NCBI RefSeq assembly: GCF_000512205.2
Contig: NZ_CP006644.1
Coordinates: forward strand, 248,001 to 312,000
Length of the DNA stretch: 64,000 bases
DNA from: Sphingomonas sanxanigenens DSM 19645 = NX02
Lineage (GTDB): Bacteria > Pseudomonadota > Alphaproteobacteria > Sphingomonadales > Sphingomonadaceae
Direction: 5' to 3'
Position 1 is the stretch's first letter. Every line of letters starts with the position of its first letter. Positions 55,812 to 64,000 of the stretch are shown in pieces. Made by a program: the position numbers and the translations under genes. The notes under the pieces were generated by a model. It did not search any database, had not been told where the DNA came from, and saw only the letters and a program-made list of their open reading frames with translations.

Positions 55812-56689
55812 GCGGGGTGGGTCTCCAGCCAGTGGCGGGCGATGTCGATGCGGCGCGCGATCCACGCGTCGCCGCTCGCCAGCACATGATCGAGGAAGCG
55901 GGCAACGGCCCGCGCGCGCGCCGGGCGGCCGGCGATGCGGCCATGCAGCCCGATCGACATCATCCGGCCGCCTTCCTCGCGGAGCTGGTCGAACGTGTCG
56001 CGCAGATAGCGGAAGAATTGCTCGCCCTCGGTGAAGCCGTTGAGCGCGACCATCTTCATGTCGTTGGCGTCGAGCGAATAGGGCACGATCAGCTGCGCCC
56101 GGCCGTGCGTCCGGTCGTAATAGGGCAGGTCGTCGGCATAGCTGTCCGCATCATAGACGAACCCGCCCTCCTCGGCGACGAGGCGGGCGGTGTCGGGCGA
56201 GGTGCGGCCCTGGTACCAGCCGAGCGGGCGGCTGCCGGTGACGCGCCGGTGCGTCTCGATCGCGCGGGCGATATGCGCGCGCTCCAGCGCCTCCCCGGCA
56301 TATTGATAGTCGATCCAGCGATAGCCGTGGCTGGCGATTTCCCAGCCGGCGGCGAGCATCGCCTCGACCGCGGCCGGGTTCATCTCCATCGCCAGCGCGA
56401 CGCCGAAGACGGTGACGGGCACCTGCCGTTCGGTGAACAGCCGGTGCAGCCGCCAGAAGCCGGCGCGGCTGCCATATTCGTAGAGGCTCTCCATCGCCAT
56501 CGCACGCGCGGGATGGCTGGCGGCACCGACCATGTCGGAGAGGAAGGCCTCGGAGCCCTTGTCGCCGTTGAGGACGCTGTTTTCGGCGCCTTCCTCATAG
56601 TTGATGACGAACTGCACCGCGACGCGGGCGCGGTTCGGCCAGCGCGGGTCGGGCGGGGTGGCGCCGTAGCCGACGAGATCGCGGGTCAT
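55808..56689 (-). CDS. puuE: allantoinase, polysaccharide-deacetylase type
   Basis: Hydrolyses allantoin to allantoate. 293 residues of the metal-independent PuuE type, not the amidohydrolase AllB: DLVGYGATPPDPRWPNRARV, AVQFVINYEEGAENSVLNGD, GWEIASHGYRWIDYQ, GWYQGRTSPDTARLV. The NodB-like fold lacks some metal ligands, as in the Pseudomonas enzyme. The start at 56689 (MTRDLVGYG) is the usual family start. It follows the gap with repeat copy D and precedes hpxZ with an ATGA overlap. Confidence 0.93.
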   Translation of the reverse strand: MTRDLVGYGATPPDPRWPNRARVAVQFVINYEEGAENSVLNGDKGSEAFLSDMVGAASHPARAMAMESLYEYGSRAGFWRLHRLFTERQVPVTVFGVALAMEMNPAAVEAMLAAGWEIASHGYRWIDYQYAGEALERAHIARAIETHRRVTGSRPLGWYQGRTSPDTARLVAEEGGFVYDADSYADDLPYYDRTHGRAQLIVPYSLDANDMKMVALNGFTEGEQFFRYLRDTFDQLREEGGRMMSIGLHGRIAGRPARARAVARFLDHVLASGDAWIARRIDIARHWLETHPA

Positions 56690-56697
56690 CGTGACCA

Positions 56698-56851
56698 CCC
56701 CTCTCCCCTCCGGGGAGAGGATGGGAGAGGGGCAGATCGTGCGTAGCGCGATCTGCGGGATGCCGTCAGGCAGCCCGGTGCCGGGTATGACGACGCTGTA
56801 CGCTCCGCGCGACTGCCCCTCTCCCCGGCCCTCTCCCCGGAGGGGAGAGGG
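56698..56851. repeat. intergenic double-hairpin repeat, variant copy D
   Basis: Begins CCCCTCTCCCCTCCGGGGAG and ends with the mirror sequence containing CCCCGGAGGGGAGAGG, with an inner GATCGTGC/GCGCGATC-type stem. It has the same layout as copies A-C but a different primary sequence (CTCTCCCC rather than CTCCCCTTC). It separates pucG from puuE. Confidence 0.7.
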
Positions 56852-56870
56852 AGAAGAACTTTAGCCACCC

Positions 56871-58106
56871 TCATCCCCACGCCTCCAGCGCCGCATCGAC
56901 GCCGGCGCCGGCCGGCGCCTTATATCCCTCCGCGCGCAGCACCGCTTCCAGTGCGCCGAGCGTGATCAGCACCTTGTGCTTCATCGCGTTGTAGCCCATC
57001 GCGCCGATCCGCCAGACCTTGCCCGCCAGCGGCCCGAAGGCGGTGCCGATCTCGATCTCGAAATCCTCGCGCATCCTCAGGCGCACGCGCTCGCCATCGA
57101 CGCCTTCGGGGATGTAGATGCCGGTGACGTTGGCCATGCGATGGCGATCGTCGCCGAACACGGTCAGCCCCAGCGCGCGGGCGCCGGCGGTGACGGCGCG
57201 GCCGGCGGCGGCGTGGCGGGCGTAGCGCGCCTCCAGCCCCTCGCCGAGCGCGACGCGCGCGCATTCGCGGGCGCCGTAGAGCATCGTCGTCGCCTCGGTA
57301 TGGTGGTTGAGGCGCTTCTCGCTCCAATAATCCATCACCATCGCGAGGTCGAAATAGTTGGAGGCGATGCGCGGGCCGGGGCCCGCCACCAGATCGTCGC
57401 GGGCGATGCCGCGCTCGACATGGCGGCGCTCGAAGATATGCGCGGCGGCGCGGTCGGAGACGGTGATCGGCGCCGAGCCGGAGGGGCCGCCGAGGCATTT
57501 CTGCAGCCCGCCGGTGACGACGTCGACGCCCCAGCGGTCAACCGCCAGCGCCATGCCGCCGATCGTCGCGGTGGCGTCGACATAGGAAAAGGCACCCGCC
57601 GCTGCCGCCAGCGCGCCGATGCCGTCGAGCGGTTGCGCCATCGTCGTCGAGGTGTCGCCATGCACCGAGGCGACGAGGCGCGGGCCGGTGCGGGCGATCG
57701 CGGCCTCCACCGCTTCCAGCGGCACGACCTCGCCCCACGGCACCGAGAGCATCTCCACCGTCGCGCCGATCCGCTCGCCGATCTCGCGCAGAAGCAGCCC
57801 GAAACGGCCGAAATCGATCACCAGCATCGTCTCGCCGGGCGCGACGAGGCTGACCAGAGCCGCCTCGATGCCGGCGCGCGCGGTGCCGTCGACCAGGAAG
57901 GTCCAGCGATTCTCCGTGCCGAAGAGCGGCCGGTAGAGCGCCATCACCTGCTCCATATAGCCGGTCATCTCCGGATCGAACTGGCCGAGCAGGTCTGCGG
58001 ACATCGCGCGCAGCACGCGCGGATGCGCGTTGACCGGGCCGGGGCCCATCAGCAGCCGCTGGGGCGGATCGATCTCACCGAACAGGAAGGGGTCGAGGTC
58101 AGGCAA
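56871..58106 (-). CDS. pucG: aminotransferase of the ureidoglycine-glyoxylate (PucG/AGXT) type
   Basis: Fold-type I PLP enzyme of 411 residues that in this context would transfer the amino group of S-ureidoglycine to glyoxylate, giving oxalurate and glycine. It begins RLLMGPGPVNAHPRVLRAM, has DGTARAGIEAALVSLVAPGE, SVHGDTSTTMAQPLDGIG, DATATIGGMAL and the PLP Lys in TGGLQKCLGGPSGSAP. The TTG start at 58106 (overlapping the allC stop, with GGAGAG upstream) is chosen; a further TTG 12 bases upstream is possible. Alanine- or serine-glyoxylate transamination is the generic alternative. Confidence 0.85.
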   Translation of the reverse strand: MPDLDPFLFGEIDPPQRLLMGPGPVNAHPRVLRAMSADLLGQFDPEMTGYMEQVMALYRPLFGTENRWTFLVDGTARAGIEAALVSLVAPGETMLVIDFGRFGLLLREIGERIGATVEMLSVPWGEVVPLEAVEAAIARTGPRLVASVHGDTSTTMAQPLDGIGALAAAAGAFSYVDATATIGGMALAVDRWGVDVVTGGLQKCLGGPSGSAPITVSDRAAAHIFERRHVERGIARDDLVAGPGPRIASNYFDLAMVMDYWSEKRLNHHTEATTMLYGARECARVALGEGLEARYARHAAAGRAVTAGARALGLTVFGDDRHRMANVTGIYIPEGVDGERVRLRMREDFEIEIGTAFGPLAGKVWRIGAMGYNAMKHKVLITLGALEAVLRAEGYKAPAGAGVDAALEAWG

Positions 58107-59352
58107 AGCGCTCTCCAAGCCGATCGATGAAGCCGAGCATAACCGCCAATACGATCTCGGCATCGGCAGGATCGACCCGCTCGGCGGGGTTGTGGCTGAT
58201 GCCGCCCGCACAGCGCAGGAACAGCATCACCGTCGGGCATAGCGATGCCATGATCATCGCGTCATGCCCAGCGCCGCTGACGAGCCGGCGGACGGGCTGA
58301 CCCGCCGCTTCGGTCGCTTCGTCGAGCAGGTCCATCAGCATCGGGTCGGACGGTGCTGCCGGCAGGTCGTGGATCAGGGTGCTGGTCAGTTCGACGCCGC
58401 GGCGGTCCGCGATCGCGCGGATGTCGCCGAGGATCGCCGCCGCGGCGGCGTCGCGCCGGTCGGCCTCGCCCGCGCGAACGTCGATGGTGAAGGCGACCCG
58501 GCCGGGGATGACGTTGGGGGCGCCCGGCGCGACCTCCAGCTTGCCCACGGTCGCGACCAGATCCGACGCCGCCGCACGCGCAACGCGCTCGACCGCAAGG
58601 ACCATCTCCGCCGCCGCCGCCAGCGCGTCGCGGCGCAGCGGCATCGACGCGGTGCCGGCATGGCCCGCCAGACCCTCGACGACGACCTGATAGCGGTGCT
58701 GCGCGGCGATGCCGGTGACGGTGCCGACCGCGCGGCCTTCCGCTTCCAGCACCGGCCCCTGCTCGATATGCGCCTCCAGATAGGCGATCGTCGAACCCGC
58801 CGGCCGCGCCGCACCGCGCATGCCGCCATGGCCGCGCAGCGAGAACAGGCCGAGCGCCGCGCCCAGCGTCACGCCGTCGGCATCGGCCATGTCGAACGGC
58901 ATCCGTTCGAGCGTGCCGGCCACCGCGCGGCTGGTGAGCATCGCCGCGGGGAAGCGCGATCCTTCCTCGTCGCCGAAGGCGATCACCTCGATCGCGAAGG
59001 GCAGGCGGCGGCCCGCGGCAGCGAGCGCCGCCACCGCCTCGATGCCGAGCATCACCCCCAGCGGCCCGTCATAGGCGCCGCCATCGCGCACGCTGTCGAC
59101 ATGGCTGCCGATCAGCAGCGCCGGCGCCGCGGGATCGATGCCGTCATAGCGACCGATGAGGTTCGCCGCGGCGTCGATATGGACGGTCATCCCCGCTTCG
59201 CGCATCCACACCGCGATCGTCTCCAGCGCGGCAGCGTGCGCCGGCGTCAGATAGGCGCGGAACAGCATGTCGGCGGCGCTGCTGTAGGGCGGGCGCGCCA
59301 GCAGGTCGCAGCGCGCGACCGCGCGCGAACCACCGGCTGCGCCCTGGCTCAC
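58099..59352 (-). CDS. allC: allantoate amidohydrolase (M20 family)
   Basis: Metal-dependent hydrolase of 417 residues that removes the first ureido group of allantoate to give ureidoglycine. The metal site is in GSHVDSVRDGGAYDGPLGV, FGDEEGSRFPAAM and YLEAHIEQGPVLEAEG, and the C-terminal His in CAGGISHNPAERVD. The GTG start overlaps the HpxW-like stop (GTGA). N-carbamoyl amino-acid hydrolases look alike; the cluster supports allantoate. Confidence 0.9.
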   Translation of the reverse strand: MSQGAAGGSRAVARCDLLARPPYSSAADMLFRAYLTPAHAAALETIAVWMREAGMTVHIDAAANLIGRYDGIDPAAPALLIGSHVDSVRDGGAYDGPLGVMLGIEAVAALAAAGRRLPFAIEVIAFGDEEGSRFPAAMLTSRAVAGTLERMPFDMADADGVTLGAALGLFSLRGHGGMRGAARPAGSTIAYLEAHIEQGPVLEAEGRAVGTVTGIAAQHRYQVVVEGLAGHAGTASMPLRRDALAAAAEMVLAVERVARAAASDLVATVGKLEVAPGAPNVIPGRVAFTIDVRAGEADRRDAAAAAILGDIRAIADRRGVELTSTLIHDLPAAPSDPMLMDLLDEATEAAGQPVRRLVSGAGHDAMIMASLCPTVMLFLRCAGGISHNPAERVDPADAEIVLAVMLGFIDRLGERFA

Positions 59353-60929
59353 CACGCGGCGACCGCCCCGTCGCTGCGCGGATCGGTCGCGCCCTCGAAC
59401 TGGCCGTCCGGGTGGCGGACGATCGCGCCGGCATGGCCCATCGTCGCGGTGAAGGCGGGCAGCAGCTCGACCGCGTGGCCGGCGGCGCGCAGCGCCGCGT
59501 ACAGCGCCGGATCGAAGCGGTCCTCGAGCTTGAGGCTGGTCGAGTCCTCGCCCCAGGTGCGGCCGAGCAGCCAGCGCGGGCGGGTGATCGCCTCCTGCAG
59601 GTTGATGCCGTAGCGGGCATAGCGGCTGAACAGCGCCGCCTGCGTCTGCGGCTGGCCCTCGCCGCCCATCGTGCCATAGGCCATCACCCGCCCGTCGTCG
59701 AAGCGGGCGAGCGCCGGATTGAGCGTGTGGAAGGGCTTGCGGCGCGGCTTCAGCGCGTTCCAGCCGGCCTCGGCGAGGCGGAAGCTGGCGCCGCGATTCT
59801 GCCAGGTGATGCCGCTGCCGGGAAGCACCAGCCCCGATCCGAACTCGAAATAGGTGCTCTGGATCGCGCTGACGACGCGGCCCTCGGCGTCGGCGGCACC
59901 GAACCAGCAGGTGTCGCCCAACTGGCCTGGCTGCGGCCAGGGCAGCGCGCGGGCGGGATCGATCCGGCCCGCCATCGCATCCAGCGCGGCGCGATCGTCG
60001 AGCAGCGCCTGCGGGTCGATCGTCATATAGGCGGGGTCGCCGACATGGGTGTCGCGGACGAGGAAGGCCTGCTTGGTCGCCTCGACGAGGCCGTGGACGT
60101 GCGCGAAGCCGTCCGCGTCGCCGGCTTCCAGACGGTCGAACAGCGCGAGGATCAGCAGCGAGGCGAGGCCCTGCGTGGGCGGCGTCATGTTGTAGAGCGT
60201 GGCGCCGGCGATCTGCGCGGAGAGCGGCACGGGCAGTTCGACGCGGTGCATGGCGAGGTCGGCCGCGGTCACCGGGCTGCCCAGCGCTGCGAGATCGGCG
60301 GCGATGTCCGCGGCGAGCGGGCCTTCGTAGAAGCTGCCGAGCCCCTCGTCGGCCAGCCGCCGCAAGGTGGCCGCGAGCAGGGGCTGGCGCAGCAGTTCGC
60401 CTTCGACGAGCGGGCGGCCCTCGGGTTCGAAGATGCGCGCCCAGAGGCCGGGCTGGCGGCGCAACTCCGGCCCCTTGGCGGCCGCAATGTCGGCACCCCC
60501 GCGCGTAACCGCGACGCCGGCCTCGGCATGGTGGATGGCGTCGCGCAGCAGCCGCTCCAGCGGCAGCATCGCGCGTGTCGCGACGAGCGCGGCCTCCCAG
60601 CCGGAGATGGTGCCGGCGACGGTGTTGGCGGCGAGCGGCCCGCGCCACGGCACCGCGGACAGGCCTTCGTAGAGCGCCAGGTCGGCGGCGGAAGCGGCAC
60701 CGCCGCAGCCGGAGATCGCCTCCACCCGGCCGTCGGGCTCGGCGATCAGCCAGAAACCGTCGCCGCCGATGCTGGTCATGTGCGGATAGACGACGGCGAG
60801 CGTCGCGGCGATGGCGACGGTCGCCTCGGCCGCATTGCCGCCGTCCTGCAGGATGGCGAGCCCCGCCTGGGCTGCGAGATGATGGGGTGCGGTCACCATG
60901 CCGCGCTGCGATCGTACGGAGTGCAGCAT
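59349..60929 (-). CDS. hpxW: gamma-glutamyltransferase family hydrolase, HpxW-like
   Basis: Ntn-hydrolase of 526 residues that self-cleaves before a Thr nucleophile, here in GQLGDTCWFGAADAEGRVVS at about residue 332. Other marks are HPHMTSIGGDGFW-like IGGDGFWLIAEPDG, TPPTQGLASLLIL and YGTMGGEGQPQTQ. There is no signal peptide, so it is cytoplasmic, unlike most GGTs. In the Klebsiella purine cluster the homologue HpxW hydrolyses oxamate to oxalate and ammonia. Its start overlaps the permease stop (ATGA). Confidence 0.85.
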   Translation of the reverse strand: MLHSVRSQRGMVTAPHHLAAQAGLAILQDGGNAAEATVAIAATLAVVYPHMTSIGGDGFWLIAEPDGRVEAISGCGGAASAADLALYEGLSAVPWRGPLAANTVAGTISGWEAALVATRAMLPLERLLRDAIHHAEAGVAVTRGGADIAAAKGPELRRQPGLWARIFEPEGRPLVEGELLRQPLLAATLRRLADEGLGSFYEGPLAADIAADLAALGSPVTAADLAMHRVELPVPLSAQIAGATLYNMTPPTQGLASLLILALFDRLEAGDADGFAHVHGLVEATKQAFLVRDTHVGDPAYMTIDPQALLDDRAALDAMAGRIDPARALPWPQPGQLGDTCWFGAADAEGRVVSAIQSTYFEFGSGLVLPGSGITWQNRGASFRLAEAGWNALKPRRKPFHTLNPALARFDDGRVMAYGTMGGEGQPQTQAALFSRYARYGINLQEAITRPRWLLGRTWGEDSTSLKLEDRFDPALYAALRAAGHAVELLPAFTATMGHAGAIVRHPDGQFEGATDPRSDGAVAAW

Positions 60930-62287
60930 CAGGCGGCCGCCAGCCAGACGAAGCGTGTCACGAACAGCGCGGACAGGATCAACAGGAACCAGTCGCCGCG
61001 GCCGATCTTCCCGCGCAGCAGCTTGAGCAGCGCATGCGCGGTGATGCCGAACGCGAGTCCGTTGGCGATGGAAAAGGTGAGGGGGATCAAAGCCACCGTG
61101 AGGAAGGCGGGGATCGCCGCCTCGGGATCGTCCCACGCCACCTCGATCAGCGGCGCCATCATCAACGCGCCGACGAGGATCAGCGCCGGCGCGGTCGCGG
61201 CGAGCGGGACCAGCTGCGCATAGGGCGCGAAGAAGATCGCGAGCAGGAACAGCACGCCGGTGACGATCGCCGTCAGGCCGGTGCGCCCGCCCGCCTGCAC
61301 CCCCGCGGCGCTTTCGACATAGGAGGTGACGGTGCTGGTGCCGGCGGTGGCGCCGATCATCGTCGCGATCGAATCGGTCACGAGGATGCGGTTGAGCCGC
61401 GGGATGCGGCCATCGGGCCCGATCAGCCCGGCGCGCTTGGTGACCGCCACGAGCGTGCCGAGATTGTCGAACAGGTCGACGAACAGGAACACGAACAGGA
61501 TCTCGACGATGCCGATGCCGCCCTGCGCGGTGAACACGCCGGCGAGGTCGAGTGCGAAAGCGGTCTCGCCCAGCGCCGCGAAGGAATAGGGGGCGGGCGA
61601 GAACTGGACGAGGCCGGCGGCGATGCCCGCGAGCGTCGTCGCGACGATGCCGATCAGCATCGCGCCGCGCACCTTCCACGCGCTCAGCACCGCGATCGCG
61701 ACCAGCCCGAACAGGGCGAGCGCGGCGCCGCCGGCGCGCAGATCGCCCAGCGCGACGCTGGTCGCCGGGTTGGAGACGACGATGCCGCCGTTCCTGAGGC
61801 CGATGAAGCCGATGAACAGGCCGATGCCGCCGGCGACTGCGGCGAACAGGTGCTGCGGGATGGCGGCGACGATCATCTGGCGCACGCCCGCCAGCGTGAG
61901 CACGAGGAAGGCGACGCCCGAGACGAACACGCAGCCCAGCGCGACCGGCCAGGGAATGCCCATCTGCTGGACGACGGTGAAGCTGAAATAGGCGTTGAGC
62001 CCCATGCCGGGCGCCAGCGCCAGCGGCGTGTTGGCGATGAAGCCCATCATGATGCTGGCGACGCCGGCGGCGAAGCAGGTCGCGGCGGCGACGGCGGCCA
62101 CCGGCATGCCGGCCTGGCCGAGGATCGCCGGGTTGACGAGGATGATATAGGCCATCGTCAGGAAGGTGGTGACGCCGGCGAGGATCTCGGTGCGCGGCGT
62201 GGTGCCGCGTTCGGTCAGCGCGAAGCGGCGCTCCAGCCAGCCGGCGGGTGGCGCATCCTGCATCGCTGATCCTGGCTCAGCCGTCAT
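60929..62287 (-). CDS. purine permease, AzgA-type NCS2 family
   Basis: Inner-membrane permease of 452 residues with about 12-14 helices, expected to import guanine, hypoxanthine or xanthine with protons. AzgA-type features are the N-terminal TEILAGVTTFLTMAYIILVN, FIANTPLALAPGMGLNAYFS and VDLFDNLGTLVAVTKRAGLI. The ATG at 62287 follows GGGGGA. It is the first gene of the 15-kb purine catabolism cluster, and its upstream region (62288-62472) should hold the cluster promoter; I see no clear operator there. Confidence 0.92.
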   Translation of the reverse strand: MTAEPGSAMQDAPPAGWLERRFALTERGTTPRTEILAGVTTFLTMAYIILVNPAILGQAGMPVAAVAAATCFAAGVASIMMGFIANTPLALAPGMGLNAYFSFTVVQQMGIPWPVALGCVFVSGVAFLVLTLAGVRQMIVAAIPQHLFAAVAGGIGLFIGFIGLRNGGIVVSNPATSVALGDLRAGGAALALFGLVAIAVLSAWKVRGAMLIGIVATTLAGIAAGLVQFSPAPYSFAALGETAFALDLAGVFTAQGGIGIVEILFVFLFVDLFDNLGTLVAVTKRAGLIGPDGRIPRLNRILVTDSIATMIGATAGTSTVTSYVESAAGVQAGGRTGLTAIVTGVLFLLAIFFAPYAQLVPLAATAPALILVGALMMAPLIEVAWDDPEAAIPAFLTVALIPLTFSIANGLAFGITAHALLKLLRGKIGRGDWFLLILSALFVTRFVWLAAA

Positions 62288-62472
62288 CAATTCCCCCTGC
62301 AGATCGATAGCTCGCCCCTCCCTGGCCGGTCGTTGCCGGACGGCGATGGAACATAACGCCGGTTCGCGCCGTGGGAAGGGGGTGGGTGAAGGGGCCGTTA
62401 CCGGGGAAATATCGTCGATTCCGGCTGTTTATCCCCCGCGACAAGCGGATCGAACCTCGCTAGAGGGGCGCC

Positions 62473-62892
62473 ATGGCGAAGTCGGCGACAGATGTGATGC
62501 AGGAGATCCTGTTCTCCGCGGTGATCGATTCCATCGCGGCGATGAAGATCGCCTCGAAGGGGCTGCCCAACACGCTGCTGCGCGATCTCAACGCGCTGCA
62601 CGACAATGTGACCTTCGCCGATCTGTCGCCCGAACTGCAGGCGGCGATCGCCACCAACGTCCGCGCCGCGTTCACGCGTCTGCAGAAGGAAGGCTATTCG
62701 GTGTCGAGCGGCGCCCCGGTGCAGCCGCGCACGCCGCCGCTGCCGCCCCGCCGCGACACGATGGGCCATGGCGGCCGCGACCGCCGCCCGCCGCCCCCGC
62801 CCAAGCGTGACGGCGGGCCGGACGGCAAGGGTGGGGCGCGTCCCGGCGGCGGCGCCGGCCGTCCGCCGCGGGGGCCGCGGCCGAAGAGCTGA
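62473..62892 (+). CDS. small protein with disordered Pro/Gly/Arg tail
   Basis: 139-residue protein. The first 75 residues form a helical domain (KSATDVMQEILFSAVIDSIA, LPNTLLRDLNALHDNVTFAD, LQAAIATNVRAAFTRLQKEG). The rest is low-complexity and basic, with runs of Pro, Gly and Arg (RRPPPPPKRDGG, ARPGGGAGRPPRGPRPKS), likely RNA-binding or disordered. GAGGGG precedes the ATG. I know of similar conserved hypotheticals in sphingomonads but no function. Confidence 0.7.
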   Translation: MAKSATDVMQEILFSAVIDSIAAMKIASKGLPNTLLRDLNALHDNVTFADLSPELQAAIATNVRAAFTRLQKEGYSVSSGAPVQPRTPPLPPRRDTMGHGGRDRRPPPPPKRDGGPDGKGGARPGGGAGRPPRGPRPKS

Positions 62893-62951
62893 GGCTCTTC
62901 ATTTTCCACCAGTCCCAAAGGGCCAAAGACGTTCGAGACGGTCGCCGAATT

Positions 62952-62976
62952 GCCCTCTCCCCTTGGGGGAGAGGGC
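62952..62976. terminator. hairpin terminator between convergent genes
   Basis: GCCCTCTCCCC-TT-GGGGGAGAGGGC followed by TTTA stands between the Pro-rich protein gene and rarA, which converge here. It resembles one arm of repeat copy D and has a short T-run on the plus strand. Confidence 0.6.
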
Positions 62977-62977
62977 T

Positions 62978-64000
62978 TTATCCGCGCTCGCCGCGCAGCC
63001 GGTTCCAATGGGCGATCCGCTCAGCGATCTTCGCCTCGAACCCGCGCTCGACCGGCGCGTAGAAGGTCTGCGGCGCCATCTCTTCCGGCCAGTAATTGTC
63101 GCCCGAAAAGCCGTCTTCGGCGTCATGGTCGTAGGCGTAGTTCTTGCCGTAGCCGATATCCTTCATCAGCCGGGTCGGCGCGTTGAGGATGTTCTTCGGC
63201 GGCATCAGCGATCCGGTTTCCTTCGCCGTCTTCCACGCCTTGCCCATCGCCTTGTAGGCGGCGTTGGATTTGGGCGCGGTCGCGCAATAGAGGCAGGCCT
63301 GCACGATCGCGAGCTCGCCTTCGGGCGAGCCGAGGAAGTCATAGGCTTCCCTGGCGGCGATGCACTGCACCAGCGCCTGCGGATCGGCGAGGCCGATATC
63401 CTCGCTGGCGAAGCGCGTGATCCGCCGCAGCACGTAGAGCGGTTCCTCGCCGGCGGTCAGCATGCGCGCCAGATAATAGAGCGCCGCCTGCGGATCGCTG
63501 CCGCGCAACGATTTGTGAAGCGCCGAGATCAGGTTGTAATGCCCCTCGCGGTCCTTGTCGTAGACCGCCATGCGGCGGTGGAGCAGCGCTGAGAGGCCGG
63601 CGGCGTCGAGCCTCTCGGCACCCGCCACCGAAAACAGGGTCTCGACCTGGTTGAGCAGGAAGCGCCCGTCGCCATCCGCGCTCGCGACCAGCGCCGCGCG
63701 GGCATTCTCGTCGAGCGGCAGCGGCTTTGCCTCGATCGCCTCGGCGCGGGCGAGCAATTCCTCCATCGCCGACGCATCGAGCCGGTTGAGGATCAGCACC
63801 TGCGCGCGGCTGAGCAGGGCGGCGTTGAGTTCGAAGCTGGGATTCTCGGTGGTCGCCCCGACCAGCACGACGGTGCCGTCCTCGACATAGGGCAGGAAAC
63901 CATCCTGCTGCGCGCGGTTGAAGCGGTGGATCTCGTCCACGAACAGCACTGTCTTTTCGCCCATGCGGCGATGGTCGCGCGCCGCGGCGAACACCTTCTT
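62978..64000 (-). CDS. rarA: replication-associated recombination ATPase RarA, truncated by window end
   Basis: AAA+ ATPase related to clamp loaders and RuvB that acts at stalled replication forks. The frame stays open to base 64000, so the N-terminus with Walker A lies outside; 340 codons are visible. Seen here are Walker B KTVLFVDEIHRFNRAQQDGF, sensor-1 VGATTENPSFELN, sensor-2 region and the C-terminal tetramerisation domain (ASEDIGLADPQALVQCIAAR, AYKAMGKAW, PTRLMKDIGYGKNYAYDHD), all typical of RarA/MgsA. It is convergent with the small protein gene at 62473. Confidence 0.95.
   Translation of the reverse strand, partial: KKVFAAARDHRRMGEKTVLFVDEIHRFNRAQQDGFLPYVEDGTVVLVGATTENPSFELNAALLSRAQVLILNRLDASAMEELLARAEAIEAKPLPLDENARAALVASADGDGRFLLNQVETLFSVAGAERLDAAGLSALLHRRMAVYDKDREGHYNLISALHKSLRGSDPQAALYYLARMLTAGEEPLYVLRRITRFASEDIGLADPQALVQCIAAREAYDFLGSPEGELAIVQACLYCATAPKSNAAYKAMGKAWKTAKETGSLMPPKNILNAPTRLMKDIGYGKNYAYDHDAEDGFSGDNYWPEEMAPQTFYAPVERGFEAKIAERIAHWNRLRGERG

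Overview
The window is GC-rich chromosomal DNA from an alphaproteobacterium, most likely a sphingomonad. Supporting signs are two large TonB-dependent receptors beside sugar-degrading enzymes, a D-mannonate dehydratase of the type known from Novosphingobium, a Caulobacter-like xylonate dehydratase, a DUF3008-type protein, and intergenic hairpin repeats. No rRNA, tRNA or CRISPR array was seen.

Bases 1-21700 form a polysaccharide-utilisation region suited to glucuronoxylan or another glucuronate-bearing plant glycan. The first plus-strand operon holds a GH3 glycosidase (cut by the window start), D-mannonate dehydratase, an ExuT-like transporter, uronate isomerase and fructuronate reductase. An SGNH esterase behind a LacI-type promoter/operator, a FucP-like sugar porter diverging from a xylonate-type dehydratase, a GH79-GH95 operon, a TonB receptor, a CE15 glucuronoyl esterase and a FadR-family regulator follow. 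Together they would free, import and oxidise glucuronate and neutral sugars.

Bases 21700-32862 are mixed: an ABC-F ATPase, an uncharacterised secreted protein, a lipoprotein Cu/Zn superoxide dismutase, a second TonB receptor diverging from a TetR regulator, three tandem 42-43-residue membrane peptides behind a sigma-54 promoter, an MFS exporter and a stand-alone MreB. Bases 32873-36454 are a 3.6-kb IS1-family transposon with terminal inverted repeats, an 8-bp target duplication and six passenger genes, including an XRE-ImmA regulator.

Bases 36500-45300 hold a sigma-54 two-component system (kinase plus NtrC-type regulator) diverging from a tripartite-type ABC exporter operon (small secreted peptide, HlyD-like adaptor, ATPase, long FtsX/MacB permease). 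Tandem 16-bp inverted repeats, consensus TGTYCG-N4-CGRACA, lie upstream of the exporter and also upstream of the three tiny peptides 11 kb away. I infer one regulon joining these peptides to the exporter; this is the best candidate here for an undescribed system.

Bases 46862-62287 are a 15-kb minus-strand purine catabolism cluster: guanine deaminase, xanthine dehydrogenase with XdhC, HIU hydrolase, OHCU decarboxylase, allantoinase PuuE, allantoate amidohydrolase, an ureidoglycine-glyoxylate transaminase type enzyme, an HpxW-like hydrolase, HpxZ and a purine permease. No recognised uricase is present; an unusual FAD oxidoreductase occupies its place. Long hairpin repeats fill three gaps of this cluster. 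The window ends in a proline-rich small protein and a truncated rarA.
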